64,000 nt of DNA from positions 5,035,501 to 5,099,500 of the forward strand of contig JADJRL010000003.1 of assembly GCA_016712225.1 (NCBI GenBank), in the 5' to 3' direction. Shown here piece by piece: positions 9,759 to 19,190 of this stretch. The translations under genes were made by a program, and so were the position numbers. The notes below the pieces were generated by a model. The model ran no database searches. It was not told the DNA's origin and worked only from the letters and a program-made list of their open reading frames with translations. Source of the DNA: Candidatus Defluviibacterium haderslevense (GTDB lineage: Bacteria > Bacteroidota > Bacteroidia > Chitinophagales > Saprospiraceae). Numbering within the stretch: the stretch's first letter is position 1; every line of letters begins with the position of its first letter.

Positions 9759-10439
9759 TTATACAATCAATTGTGAAGGGACCGGTAAAACAGTATTCTT
9801 TGATTCATTAATTTCACGTAATATAAATAAAACTGAAACACTTGTAATCGAAGCAAAGAAACACCATACTGAAACAAAATAATACTGATAAAACAGTATA
9901 GACACTAAAAACGAAAAAAATACAATCAAACCAAGCATCCACAATCTTTTAACAGTAGAGAAAAATGGTGGTGCTAAAATGGCAACTATATAAAAGACGC
10001 TTCCAAACAAACTTCTGGTATGTGGATAATGTAGTACATATAATATATGGTAATCCATTATCTGAGCTTCTACAGGAAAAACAAAAAGACAATATCCCAA
10101 ATAAATTGAAATAACAACTCCCATGAATACAAATACTTTTTGAATCCGTTTGTACTTTGTACCTTTATCTAAAAGCAATATGGAAATTGGTATCCAGACT
10201 GGCCATGTCACTTGAGCTAAAAATAAAAATACATAAGTTAAATTCCTTTGTATGGATACAAACGAGGGATCCCTAAGCGTGATCCACAAAAGTCCTTCAG
10301 TAATTTGTTGCGCTGCAAACATCAAGGGAATACTTGCAAAAAGTATTTGAGGCATTGATTTGACTTTTCTTATTGAAGCCATACCTATGGCGGAAAGAAC
10401 AATTCCTGCTCCAAAACTTGCACCTGCTGAAAAACACAT
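9759..10439 (-). CDS. DUF6629 family membrane protein
   Basis: A 226-residue integral membrane protein with about seven hydrophobic segments. It opens with MCFSAGASFGAG, a start I associate with the DUF6629 family of small polytopic proteins of unknown function (memory-based). Other features include a WITL/WPVWIP pair around residues 53-82 and aromatic-rich late helices. It has no recognised catalytic motif. It lies between the PPK2 and Dps genes on the same strand, with gaps of 77 and 129 nt, so cotranscription is uncertain. Confidence 0.65.
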   Translation of the reverse strand: MCFSAGASFGAGIVLSAIGMASIRKVKSMPQILFASIPLMFAAQQITEGLLWITLRDPSFVSIQRNLTYVFLFLAQVTWPVWIPISILLLDKGTKYKRIQKVFVFMGVVISIYLGYCLFVFPVEAQIMDYHILYVLHYPHTRSLFGSVFYIVAILAPPFFSTVKRLWMLGLIVFFSFLVSILFYQYYFVSVWCFFASITSVSVLFILREINESKNTVLPVPSQLIV

Positions 10440-10568
10440 AACTTATGAATTATTAAGGTAATTAAAATAACTGCCAAACATTAATATATTCAAGATATTC
10501 AGTAAATATGTAAAATAAAAATATGATATTAACTTGATCATCGCTAAATGTCTACGATACCAGCATTA

Positions 10569-11042
10569 CTATTTTAAATATCTTCTTAGAATCCAAGCAT
10601 TGGTCTCATGTTGTTCCATAATGCCGGTGAGAATATCCGCTGTGCCTGCATCACCTATTTTATCTACACATACCTCAATGTCCTTTCGCAACTGCTTAAC
10701 AACTGTTTCGTGATCTCCTAATAGTTCCTTCATCATATCTTTCTGAGATGGATATTTATCCGGAGATTCCTTAAGTCTTGATAAATCCATAAACTCTTTC
10801 ATCGTTCCTATGGTTTTACCCCCCAATTTATTAATTCGTTCAGCGACTATATCGATAATTTCTTCTAACTCTGTATACTGAGATTGAAACAATTTATGTA
10901 GTTCCATAAAACTTTCCCCATAAACATTCCAATGAAATTTTCTTAATTTAACATACAAAGTCATTTCGTCAGATAAAATGATACTTAGTAAGGCAACACA
11001 TTTCTCTAAATTCTTTTCTGCTATTCCAATTTCTAGTTTCAT
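10569..11042 (-). CDS. dps: Dps family DNA-protecting ferritin
   Basis: Four-helix mini-ferritin (157 aa) that oxidises and stores iron and protects DNA under starvation or peroxide stress; such proteins form dodecamers. The complete inter-subunit ferroxidase set can be read at the expected spacing: His37 (KFHWNV), His49 (MELHK), Asp64 and Glu68 (IIDIVAERI). The N-terminal tail is short and only weakly basic, so DNA binding through the tail is not evident. A TAnnTTTG-type element lies about 80 nt upstream. It is monocistronic as far as can be seen. Confidence 0.93.
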   Translation of the reverse strand: MKLEIGIAEKNLEKCVALLSIILSDEMTLYVKLRKFHWNVYGESFMELHKLFQSQYTELEEIIDIVAERINKLGGKTIGTMKEFMDLSRLKESPDKYPSQKDMMKELLGDHETVVKQLRKDIEVCVDKIGDAGTADILTGIMEQHETNAWILRRYLK

Positions 11043-11120
11043 GATTTTACTATTTTTTTAACTACTTACAATTTATTAATCTCACTTATGAAAATTTCAA
11101 ACATGCCATCCAATAAAAAT

Positions 11121-11128
11121 CAAAGGTA
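11121..11128 (-). promoter_or_regulatory. candidate -7 element for dps
   Basis: On the minus strand this reads TACCTTTG, matching the Bacteroidota -7 consensus TAnnTTTG, about 80 nt before the dps ATG. No clear TTTG -33 box is found at the expected spacing. Confidence 0.3.
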
Positions 11129-11416
11129 TAAAATTTGAAAAGTCGCCATAAAACATATCCTTTATGCTCTGGTTAGAATTAATTCAAACTAAGTTTACAT
11201 AGGCTATCTTATTGAAGTCAAACATTTGGTCAATCTTGAATTAATTGAACCGATTGGGTCTAACTTTCAATGGATAAAAGTACAAGCAATCCGCAAAGCT
11301 TTATTATATGATTCATAGAAAATGTTTCATTATTCCTACAAAATATACACTGAACTTCCTAGTTCACTTAAACCTTAAATTAATAACAGGACCAATACCA
11401 CAAATAATTCTTAAAC

Positions 11417-11452
11417 AAAAAAAAACTACCCAAAAATAAATTTGGGCAGTTT
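11417..11452 (-). terminator. intrinsic terminator after the barrel/OmpA gene
   Basis: On the minus strand AAACTGCCCAAA pairs with TTTGGGTAGTTT (one G-T wobble), followed by a run of nine T. It lies 36 nt past the stop at 11488. Classic rho-independent form. Confidence 0.8.
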
Positions 11453-11487
11453 CTTATAAAGGGATAACATTCGGATAGTAATCACAA

Positions 11488-13506
11488 TTAATTTTTTGGA
11501 ACTATATCAAGGATAACTGTTCGATTATAAAATCTATCCTCTGGAAAGGTATTATTAAAAGGAGACATACTTTCATCTTCACCAAAACCATAAATTTCAA
11601 TAATAACATCAGATCTTTTTTGTTTTAGTAATGCCAATTCTATAATTTTCTTAACGTCATTTGCTCTGGCCAATGATAATTTTTGATTGTGCACTTCATC
11701 GCCGATGATGTCTGTATATCCATGTATATAAACCGTTCCACCAGTCGGAATTTTTGGAACAATAATATCTGTTAAATACTTATCATACATTGATATTGCA
11801 TTGGATTCATTGAACTCATATAATATGCTATATCGCTTACCTTCCTGTTCTTGGGTTGGAGTCCATAGCACCATATGTACTTTAGTGTCTTTGATAACTG
11901 TGTTTCCATTACCTGCTAATCCAATCATTTTTACTTTATAATTTCCCTCTGGACGAGTTCCTAAAATAGATTTTCCTGGAATTCTAACCAAGTCTTGATA
12001 AAAAGGACCAAATTTTTGAACTACATTGTTGTCATCAGTAATTTCCATTGACCACGATTTTAATCCTTCCATTGCACCATCTGCATTAAATGCAACATAA
12101 CTATCTAGTGGTGCCTCCTGATTTGACATTATTTCAACTGACTTCAACAAAGTACTTGATCCATTTTGAAATTCCATGAGTAATTCTGGTGATTTGCTTT
12201 CAATAGAAACTCTACGATCACCAGCACGAAGTAATTCAAGTTCACGTGTAGCTCCAGGCTGTTCTGATGGAATTTTTGGTTTTACCTTTCCTTCAGTTTC
12301 AATTCTACTAGGATTGATACTAAATACACTAACGAGATACTGTTTTACTGATTCAGCCATATCCATTCCATCTTGAGGTCCGACATCTGAAGATCCAACT
12401 AAATTAATCGTCATTGCTGTATTTTTATTCATTCGATCACCGAGAATATTAAGTACATTATAATAGACAATCATTTGTCTTTGTGAACGGCCCGACATAT
12501 TTTTAGGAACAAACATGTCCAATTGATCCTCTTTAAAATTTTTAACTTGTTCTTTACTGATTAATTCATACCGATTTGGAATTTGGGTTGAACCATTGTC
12601 GAAAAACACATAATTTCGTAGAGGAAATATTTCTCTAACTTTTCTTATGGTAGGAATATTTTTAGGAGCAATTACAGAAAACCGAACGATCGGATCGGGT
12701 AACTCTGCACCCAATATTATAGGCATTTTTTTACCAAAACCAAACTTTAATGCGGCACCCAATCTAAGCGTATTGATATTCCATGTTTCTATGGATCGCG
12801 GAGACTGTCCAAAGTAGGGATGATAAGCGACAAAAGGAGAAATTACAAATTGAGTCCTGTGGTTTTGCGAACATAAAGGAATATCATATCCTGCACCTAC
12901 TTGCATGGATAATAAGGTACTTTTGACATCACTCAAATCACCTTTCACATCTGGAGTCAATTCTTGATCAGGATAAGCTGGATTAATTCCCAATTTATAT
13001 GTAAATGCTTTTGCAACATTGAATGCTAATCGAGGTCCGCCAAACAAATAAAAATGAGATTTAAAAGGGGCAAAACGTAAACTTGGCTCCAATGTAATAT
13101 AACTTAAATTTGTACTTAAATCTGCCGGACAATTACAAGGTGTTACAACCTGAGAATATATCGCATTCCTTCCATCATATCCAGCTTGAAACATAAAACC
13201 TAGACTAGATTCAGGATTATGATATTCCACTAAAGGCGCCAGATAAAGCCCTACACTATTAGCATTATGAAATGTCACAGGCGGCGTAAAGCTAGAGTTC
13301 AATTGATGTGTAGATCCTCTGTAATAATTAAAATTAGCACCCGCCGCAGCTCCAAACCACAACGAAGGTTTTGTATAATTCAATTCCTGTGCTTGGATTG
13401 GTTGGTGAAGTATCATGATTGCTATCACAATAACACACATTATTTTACTTAAATAAACAGTAAGAGATTTGCGTAATAACATTTGAAAATTTATATTGTA
13501 TTTCAT
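11488..13506 (-). CDS. outer-membrane barrel protein with two OmpA-like domains
   Basis: A 672-residue exported protein. A signal peptide (about residues 1-40, ending near HQPIQAQE) is followed by a porin-like beta-barrel domain of roughly 200-230 residues. The first OmpA-like segment runs to GDRRVSI, with FFDNGSTQIPN as its opening strand. A beta-sandwich linker follows, then a second OmpA-like segment (YSILYEFNESN, then YIHGYTDIIGDEVHNQKLSLARA) at the C-terminus. OmpA domains normally bind peptidoglycan. The ATG at 13506 is chosen because it follows the upstream stop (13518) by 11 nt and begins the hydrophobic leader; the longest frame (13572) would overlap the previous gene. It sits directly behind the DUF3494 lipoprotein, so the two probably act as a surface pair. 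A strong terminator follows. Confidence 0.82.
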   Translation of the reverse strand: MKYNINFQMLLRKSLTVYLSKIMCVIVIAIMILHQPIQAQELNYTKPSLWFGAAAGANFNYYRGSTHQLNSSFTPPVTFHNANSVGLYLAPLVEYHNPESSLGFMFQAGYDGRNAIYSQVVTPCNCPADLSTNLSYITLEPSLRFAPFKSHFYLFGGPRLAFNVAKAFTYKLGINPAYPDQELTPDVKGDLSDVKSTLLSMQVGAGYDIPLCSQNHRTQFVISPFVAYHPYFGQSPRSIETWNINTLRLGAALKFGFGKKMPIILGAELPDPIVRFSVIAPKNIPTIRKVREIFPLRNYVFFDNGSTQIPNRYELISKEQVKNFKEDQLDMFVPKNMSGRSQRQMIVYYNVLNILGDRMNKNTAMTINLVGSSDVGPQDGMDMAESVKQYLVSVFSINPSRIETEGKVKPKIPSEQPGATRELELLRAGDRRVSIESKSPELLMEFQNGSSTLLKSVEIMSNQEAPLDSYVAFNADGAMEGLKSWSMEITDDNNVVQKFGPFYQDLVRIPGKSILGTRPEGNYKVKMIGLAGNGNTVIKDTKVHMVLWTPTQEQEGKRYSILYEFNESNAISMYDKYLTDIIVPKIPTGGTVYIHGYTDIIGDEVHNQKLSLARANDVKKIIELALLKQKRSDVIIEIYGFGEDESMSPFNNTFPEDRFYNRTVILDIVPKN

Positions 13507-13517
13507 TTTTTTTAATT

Positions 13518-16500
13518 TTATGGTCTGTTGATAATATTTGTACTTGTCAATACTACTGCACCATTGATACAAAGCATTCTACCTTCAGCCTGTGCACCAG
13601 AATTCATCGTTACTGAAGTCAATGCTAAAATATTTCCCTGGAAAGAAGTAAAATCTCCAATAGTTGCAGAACTACCAACTTGCCAAAAAACATTACTTGC
13701 CTGAGCACCTCCACTTAAAATAACATTTCCACCTGCACCTCCAATAGTGGTAAAACCTGAAGCAATTTGAAAAATCCAAACTGCACTCGGATCACCTTGA
13801 GCATCCAATGTTAAATCGCCTGATGCAATTAAAAATGTAGAAGTTGATTTATATATTCCAGGAGCAAGAGTCAATCCGCCTTGATCGCCAGATACTGTAA
13901 TGGGTGCTGGATTTGATGCGCCTGCAGCAAAATTATATGCAGCTGTCAAATCTCTCTTGGCTTGTAACAACATATCTGGTACACCAGGCGGCGCAATGTC
14001 GTCTGCAGCAAAAATGGCTCCGTTGACTACTATTGCTGGAGGGAATCCAGTAATTGATGAACGAAATCCTGGATAAATTCCAACATCCATATTATGAATT
14101 TCACTGAATCCTGCTTGATTACTGACTCCGGCACCGGCAATGATTCCAAATCTTTCAACAGAACCAAGAACAACTAATGGTGGATTCAATGAAGCTCTAG
14201 TTGTAAAAGTCCAAACATAATCTGCAGCTAAAGGTATGCCAGCAAGATTTTTTGCAAGTGTATTTATAGTGGCTGTGTAAGCAGTTAAAGGCAACAATTT
14301 TGAGGAAGGAATAAATGTAAGTGTAGTTCCTGAATAAGTAATCGTACCAGCTACTAAATTTCCTCCTTGTTTCAAATTAAAACTTGAACTGTTTATGGTA
14401 GAAGGATCCATTGGAACACTAAATTCAGCAGAAATTATTTTAGTTAAAATCACACCAGTAGCATTGCTTATTGGATCTGTTGAAACAACTGTTGGCGGTG
14501 TGGTATTCATTGTTGTAAAAGTCCACACATAATTATTTGCTAATGACACACCAGAAATATTTTTCATTCCAGTAGTCAATGTTACTGTATATAATGAATT
14601 TGATTTAAGAGGAGCAGTAGGTGTAAAAGTTGCAGTAACTCCTGAATAATTAATAATTCCTGCCACTGAACTATTTCCTAGTTTAACAATAAAGTTTGCG
14701 GCAATTATTGTTGTTGGGTCCATAGGCACACTAAATGATGCAGCAATTATTTTATTCAGAGATACATTTATTGCATTATTGGTTGGATCTGTAGATATTA
14801 CAGTTGGCGGCAGAACAGTTACAGTAGTAAAACTCCAAACGTAATTTGCTGCCATAGAAACGCCCATAATACTTTTTACTGCAGATGTAATGGTAACAGT
14901 ATAAAGTGTATTTGATTTAAGTGGGTTCGTTGGCACAAATGATGCTGTAGTACCAATATAGGATACAGTTCCAGCAATAGTATTTGATCCTTGTCTTACT
15001 AAAAAACTTGAAGTATTGATCGTAGTAGGATCCATTAAAGCACTAAAATTAGCAGAGATAACTTTATTCAATGAAACATTAATTGCATTACTTGTTGGAT
15101 CTGTTGAAATAACAGTAGGAGCAGGTATAGTGGTTGTTTTAAATGTCCAAACATAATTCGCATTTAATGGAACACCTGGAATATTTTTAGCAAGTGTAGT
15201 AATAGTTGCAGTATATGTCAAATTTGGATTCAATACATTTATCGGTGTAAATGTAGCAGTTAAACCTTTATAAGTTACTAAGCCAGGAATTACTTGATTC
15301 CCTTCTTTAAGTAAAAAACTTTGTGCATTAATGGTCGAAGGATCCATAGCTACACTAAATGTGGCTGTGAGTATTTTATTGACCGGAACATTAATTGCAT
15401 TATTTTCTGGATCAGTAGATACTACTGTTGGCGCAACAACAGTAACAGTGGTAAATGACCAATTAAAGTTACTTGCTAATGCGATACCAAATAAATTCTT
15501 CGCTCCAGTAGTTATAGTTCCAGTGTAAGTCGTATTAGATTTAAAAGGAGTAGTTGGAATAAACGAAGCGGTATTTCCAGAATATAGGATAGTTCCAGAA
15601 ATAGAATTTACGCCTTGTTTTAAAGTGAATGTATTTGAATTGATAGTTAATGGATCCATTGCCATATTAAATGTCGCAGTTACAATTTTATTCAAAGCTA
15701 CATTTGTACCATTATTTGCAGGATCAGTAGAAATTACTAGTGGAGCTAAATTTGAAACGGTTGTAAAAGTCCATACATAATCTTTAGCAAGAGATACTCC
15801 TGACAAATTTTTTGTCTCTGTTGTAATCGTTCCAGTATAAATAGTACTTGCTTTAAGCGGTAAAGTGGGAACAAAAGTTGCAGTTCTGTTTAAGAATGTT
15901 ACAGTGCCAGCAACTAAAATTCCATTTTCTCTTATTGTAAAGCTCGTTGAATTAATTGTCGATGGATCCATAGGCTCGCTAAAAGTAGCTGTAATCCTTT
16001 TAGATAAAACTACATTAAATGCGTTGTTTTGAGGATCGGTAGAAATAACTGTAGGTGCAACAGTTGATCCCGTACTGAATACCCAAATATAATCGGAAGT
16101 CATATTGATTCCATTAAGATCCTTTACTGAAGCATAAATAGTTCCAGTATAAGTAGTATTAGGACTTAATGGGCTTGTAGGTGTAAATGTTGCTACATTA
16201 CCTGAGTATGTAATCGCACCTAGAAGTTTTGCATCACCCTGATTAATTGTAAAGCTAAAAGCGGTTAAGGTTAATGGATCCATAGGCACACTAAAAGTTG
16301 CCGTAATTATTTTGTTTAAAGCAACACCAGTTTCATTATTAGAGGGATTGGTACTTATTACAAACGGCGCTACAAATGTAATCGTTGTAAAAGTCCATTC
16401 ATAATTAGACGCAAGTGATGTTCCATCCTCATTCTTTATAGAAGAGGTTAGAATACCAGCGTACGTTGTATTTGGCTTTAAAGGAATTATTGGCGTAAAA

Positions 16501-17087
16501 AAAGCTGTCAATCCATTGAAAGTTACAAAGCCTTCAACAGCTGCAAAACCATCCTTTAAAATAAAACTATTATTGTTAATTGTGTTTGGATCCATCGGTA
16601 CATTAAAAGTTGCTGAGATTTGTTTATCTAAAACAACACCAGTCTCAAGATTGAATGGATCAGTAATTATGACTATAGGTGACAATGTTACCCCAGTGCT
16701 AAATGTCCAGACATAATCCGTTTGTAATGCATTCCCATCAAGATCCTTTATCATCCTTGTAATTCTACCAGTGTAGGTAGTACTGTCTTTAAGGGGGGCA
16801 AGTGGAATAAAGGTAGCAGTTAAACCGGTGTACAAAATAGATCCTTCTATAGGACTACTACCCGTAATGGTAAAAGAAAATTGATGAATCGTTTCAGGAT
16901 TAATTTCTTCATTGAATGTGGCTGTTATTACCTTAAACAATGGAACATTTGTTGCACCGTTTACAGGGTCTGTAGAAACAACTAATGGACAAATACCAAT
17001 GATTTCGTTAAAATCATCTTTTTTACATCCACTTGTTAAAAAAAACCATACTAAAGCAAGTAAAGCCATTAGAGATTTTATGTTCAT
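13518..17087 (-). CDS. lipoprotein with nine Ig-like (Big_5) repeats and a DUF3494 ice-binding-like domain
   Basis: A 1189-residue lipoprotein. The N-terminus MNIKSLMALL leads to a lipobox LTSGC with Cys21, followed by KKDD. Nine tandem repeats of about 104 residues follow (residues 33 to about 969). Each has the pattern STDPxNNAxNVxLNKxI, FSxPMDPxTIN and a closing YVWTFTT, typical of SbsA/Big_5 Ig-like domains. The last 215 residues form a DUF3494 domain (SVERFGIIAGAGVSNQAG through AQAEGRMLCINGAVVLTS), the fold of bacterial ice-binding proteins. There is no T9SS tail. The repeat array would hold the terminal domain away from the membrane. The ATG at 17087 gives the lipobox; the longer frame to 17168 does not. 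It is followed 11 nt later by the double-OmpA barrel gene. The ligand (ice, glycan or surface) is unknown. Confidence 0.85.
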   Translation of the reverse strand: MNIKSLMALLALVWFFLTSGCKKDDFNEIIGICPLVVSTDPVNGATNVPLFKVITATFNEEINPETIHQFSFTITGSSPIEGSILYTGLTATFIPLAPLKDSTTYTGRITRMIKDLDGNALQTDYVWTFSTGVTLSPIVIITDPFNLETGVVLDKQISATFNVPMDPNTINNNSFILKDGFAAVEGFVTFNGLTAFFTPIIPLKPNTTYAGILTSSIKNEDGTSLASNYEWTFTTITFVAPFVISTNPSNNETGVALNKIITATFSVPMDPLTLTAFSFTINQGDAKLLGAITYSGNVATFTPTSPLSPNTTYTGTIYASVKDLNGINMTSDYIWVFSTGSTVAPTVISTDPQNNAFNVVLSKRITATFSEPMDPSTINSTSFTIRENGILVAGTVTFLNRTATFVPTLPLKASTIYTGTITTETKNLSGVSLAKDYVWTFTTVSNLAPLVISTDPANNGTNVALNKIVTATFNMAMDPLTINSNTFTLKQGVNSISGTILYSGNTASFIPTTPFKSNTTYTGTITTGAKNLFGIALASNFNWSFTTVTVVAPTVVSTDPENNAINVPVNKILTATFSVAMDPSTINAQSFLLKEGNQVIPGLVTYKGLTATFTPINVLNPNLTYTATITTLAKNIPGVPLNANYVWTFKTTTIPAPTVISTDPTSNAINVSLNKVISANFSALMDPTTINTSSFLVRQGSNTIAGTVSYIGTTASFVPTNPLKSNTLYTVTITSAVKSIMGVSMAANYVWSFTTVTVLPPTVISTDPTNNAINVSLNKIIAASFSVPMDPTTIIAANFIVKLGNSSVAGIINYSGVTATFTPTAPLKSNSLYTVTLTTGMKNISGVSLANNYVWTFTTMNTTPPTVVSTDPISNATGVILTKIISAEFSVPMDPSTINSSSFNLKQGGNLVAGTITYSGTTLTFIPSSKLLPLTAYTATINTLAKNLAGIPLAADYVWTFTTRASLNPPLVVLGSVERFGIIAGAGVSNQAGFSEIHNMDVGIYPGFRSSITGFPPAIVVNGAIFAADDIAPPGVPDMLLQAKRDLTAAYNFAAGASNPAPITVSGDQGGLTLAPGIYKSTSTFLIASGDLTLDAQGDPSAVWIFQIASGFTTIGGAGGNVILSGGAQASNVFWQVGSSATIGDFTSFQGNILALTSVTMNSGAQAEGRMLCINGAVVLTSTNIINRP
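14183..16991 (-). repeat. nine tandem Big_5 Ig-like coding repeats (about 312 nt each)
   Basis: Nine successive units share the PMDPxTIN and YVWTFTT marks at about 104-residue spacing. Nucleotide identity between units is clearly lower than protein similarity, so the array is old compared with the 639-bp array at 35.7-37.6 kb. Confidence 0.8.
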
Positions 17088-17358
17088 ATTATTTGATTTA
17101 AGTATCCGCAACTGGACGGTCAGAAGTGAAAGAATTTCCACACTGCAAAGATGGGGCTGCACTAACATTGAACTATTACATAATTCAAAATAGTACTTAT
17201 ATAATTAAAAATAAATTATAAATGAAAGAAAACAAAGTCACTAAAATTATGATGTTATAAAAGTCATTCTAATAGAAAAAAATATTCAAATGAATTAATC
17301 TCATTAATTGTACAACAATTATAACAAATCATATAATTATTTAAAACCAATCAATATT

Positions 17359-17366
17359 TACATTTG
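17359..17366 (+). promoter_or_regulatory. candidate -7 element for the OmpA lipoprotein gene
   Basis: TACATTTG matches TAnnTTTG and ends 43 nt before the ATG at 17410. No TTTG box is found at the usual distance upstream, so support is partial. Confidence 0.3.
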
Positions 17367-17409
17367 CATATCATTATATACATTAAAATGTAATAAATAA
17401 TTTTTACTT

Positions 17410-18084
17410 ATGAAAATCACAAATATCACTTTCTTAATTTTAATTATAAGCTTATCAGGCTGTTCATCATGGAATAAAACTCAAAAAGGAGCTCTCATTG
17501 GAACTACTGGAGGAGCAGCAACAGGAGCAGTTATAGGCAGAGCATCAGGAAACACATCACTTGGCGCTATAATTGGAGCAACAGTAGGTGGAGTATCAGG
17601 TGCGCTAATTGGTCGAACCATGGACAAACAAGCTGAAGACCTAAGAAAAAATATACCCAATGCGAATGTTGAAAGAGTAGGTGAAGGTATTGTAATTGAA
17701 TTCAACAATAAGATACTTTTTGGATTTGATCAATCAAATTTAACGTCTGATGCACGCTTAAACTTAAATAATTTAGTTGAAGTACTTCAAAAGTACCCAG
17801 ATACAAATATTGAAATACAAGGACATACCGATGATCAAGGAACTAATAAGTACAATAAGTCATTGTCCAAGCGGCGTGCAAAATCAGTATACCAATATAT
17901 TGCACAAACCAATATTAAATCCAACAGACTTAGTACTAAAGGTTTTGGGGAAACATCTCCAAAATATTCAAATTCTAATATCGACGGTCAGGCTCAAAAT
18001 CGAAGGGTAGAATTTTTAGTTTCCGCCAATAGCAAAATGAAAAAAGATGCAGAAAATAATTCTAATCAAGTGGGCAATCAATAA
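17410..18084 (+). CDS. OmpA family lipoprotein with glycine-zipper segment
   Basis: A 224-residue lipoprotein. The signal ends in the lipobox SLSGC (Cys18). Residues about 26-75 form a glycine-zipper membrane segment (GALIGTTGGAATGAVIGRAS, then GAIIGATVGGVSGALIGR). An OmpA-like peptidoglycan-binding domain follows from about residue 100 to 215, with the conserved IQGHTDDQG and LSKRRAKSVYQYI segments and a C-terminal NRRVEF. The architecture matches YiaD-type proteins that link the outer membrane to the wall. It is divergent from the DUF3494/Big_5 lipoprotein gene and is followed 224 nt later by a small barrel gene on the same strand. It is one of only two plus-strand genes here. Confidence 0.9.
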   Translation: MKITNITFLILIISLSGCSSWNKTQKGALIGTTGGAATGAVIGRASGNTSLGAIIGATVGGVSGALIGRTMDKQAEDLRKNIPNANVERVGEGIVIEFNNKILFGFDQSNLTSDARLNLNNLVEVLQKYPDTNIEIQGHTDDQGTNKYNKSLSKRRAKSVYQYIAQTNIKSNRLSTKGFGETSPKYSNSNIDGQAQNRRVEFLVSANSKMKKDAENNSNQVGNQ

Positions 18085-18185
18085 TAAAAATTTAATACCT
18101 GCAAGCAAAGTCTAATTTGGAATAATTGTTCATGTTTGATTATTAATCGTTGCAACTCTGATAATAATTAAAATATTCTTATCCT

Positions 18186-18217
18186 TTTGTTTCGCTTGAA
18201 TTATCAACATATATTTG
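18186..18217 (+). promoter_or_regulatory. Bacteroidota-type promoter for the barrel gene at 18309
   Basis: TTTG at 18186-18189 and TATATTTG at 18210-18217 are separated by 20 nt, matching the Bacteroidota -33/-7 promoter form. A start near 18224 would give a leader of about 85 nt. Confidence 0.5.
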
Positions 18218-18308
18218 CTTAAATTCCCTAAGCAAATAAAATATTAATCTGATAAATTAATTCATTACTATCTCTATACAAAATAAATCACCAGCAAAAA
18301 TAAAGTTA

Positions 18309-19013
18309 ATGAAAAAAATATTTAAACTCAATCTAATATTATGTGCTGTTTTTATAGTATCAAGTATACAAACCAACGCACAATCTAATTCCAATTCTGC
18401 AAATCATGTCCAATTTGGAATTCAGACAGGCATCCAATTTCAAAACATTAATGGTTCTGATGCCAATAATAATAAACTAAGTAATGATTTGTTGATAGCA
18501 TTTAATGCAGGACTTACCTTAACGTTTCCAATTGCTCCTGAATTCTTTGTCCAATCAGGACTATATTATAGTTTAAAAGGTGCTACAGGTGAGGAAATAG
18601 ATTTTGGAGTAGTGATGAAACGAAATATCAAAATCAATTATATTGAATTACCCATTCATTTACTCTATAAACCTATGCTTGGCAATGGTCATTTAATTCT
18701 GGGTATTGGTCCATATTTGGCTTTAGGTATTAGTGGTAAAGTAAAATATGAAGGAGGAGGAGCAAGTTTAACTCAAACTATAAAATTCAAGAATTCCGTA
18801 AGTTTAACTGATCCTGGGAACTACTCCTATTTTCGTCCTCTTGATGCGGGGGCAGATTTAATTGCAGGATATGAATTCAGCAATAACATTTCATTCCAAC
18901 TCGATGCTCAATTAGGTCTATTGAAAATAAACCCCAAATATGAATTTGCAAATGACTCAAAAACATCAGCAAAAAATACAGGCTTTGGTCTTACTATTGG
19001 ATATCATTTCTAA
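18309..19013 (+). CDS. outer-membrane beta-barrel (PorT-like/porin family) protein
   Basis: A 234-residue exported protein with a signal peptide ending near TNAQSNSNS (about residue 25). The rest is alternating amphipathic strands with tight turns and a terminal aromatic strand (GFGLTIGYHF) that ends in Phe, as usual for beta-barrels. Strands such as GIQTGIQFQNI, FVQSGLYYSLKG, YIELPIHLLYKP and LILGIGPYLALGISG are typical of the Bacteroidota small-barrel domain (outer membrane protein beta-barrel, PF13568-like). It has its own promoter. A paralogue-like small barrel lies at 33104-33784. No specific substrate can be inferred. Confidence 0.8.
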   Translation: MKKIFKLNLILCAVFIVSSIQTNAQSNSNSANHVQFGIQTGIQFQNINGSDANNNKLSNDLLIAFNAGLTLTFPIAPEFFVQSGLYYSLKGATGEEIDFGVVMKRNIKINYIELPIHLLYKPMLGNGHLILGIGPYLALGISGKVKYEGGGASLTQTIKFKNSVSLTDPGNYSYFRPLDAGADLIAGYEFSNNISFQLDAQLGLLKINPKYEFANDSKTSAKNTGFGLTIGYHF

Positions 19014-19157
19014 AAATGGAATTAGATCTAATCCATTCAAGTATTAAACCTGGTGATTTCTTATCTAATAATATTCAAAAATCACGTAAGCCAATAATTT
19101 TCCTTTTGATTTAAATAAACTTTCTGGAATCATACTCAATTTTTAACATATTGTAAT

Positions 19158-19175
19158 TTGTATTCTATAATACAA
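19158..19175. terminator. hairpin between convergent genes
   Basis: TTGTATT-ctat-AATACAA forms a perfect seven-pair stem between the stops at 19013 (plus) and 19191 (minus). It has no clear T-tract on either side and is AT-rich, so terminator activity is only possible. Confidence 0.3.
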
Positions 19176-19190
19176 TGCACTATTTATAAG

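Larger units (their letters stand above)
11043..11487. other. intergenic region with Dps promoter and OmpA-gene terminator
   Basis: A 445-nt stretch. It holds a probable -7 element for dps (11121-11128) and the intrinsic terminator of the barrel/OmpA gene (11417-11452). Between them is a small perfect inverted repeat, TGAACT-tcct-AGTTCA, at 11351-11366. An 18-codon minus-strand frame resembling a lone signal peptide (MNHIIKLCGLLVLL) is present near 11263-11319 but stops at once. Confidence 0.5.

Noticed and set aside
11351..11366. TGAACT-tcct-AGTTCA inverted repeat
   Set aside because: Six pairs only, far from any start codon or promoter match, and no second copy elsewhere; it could be chance.
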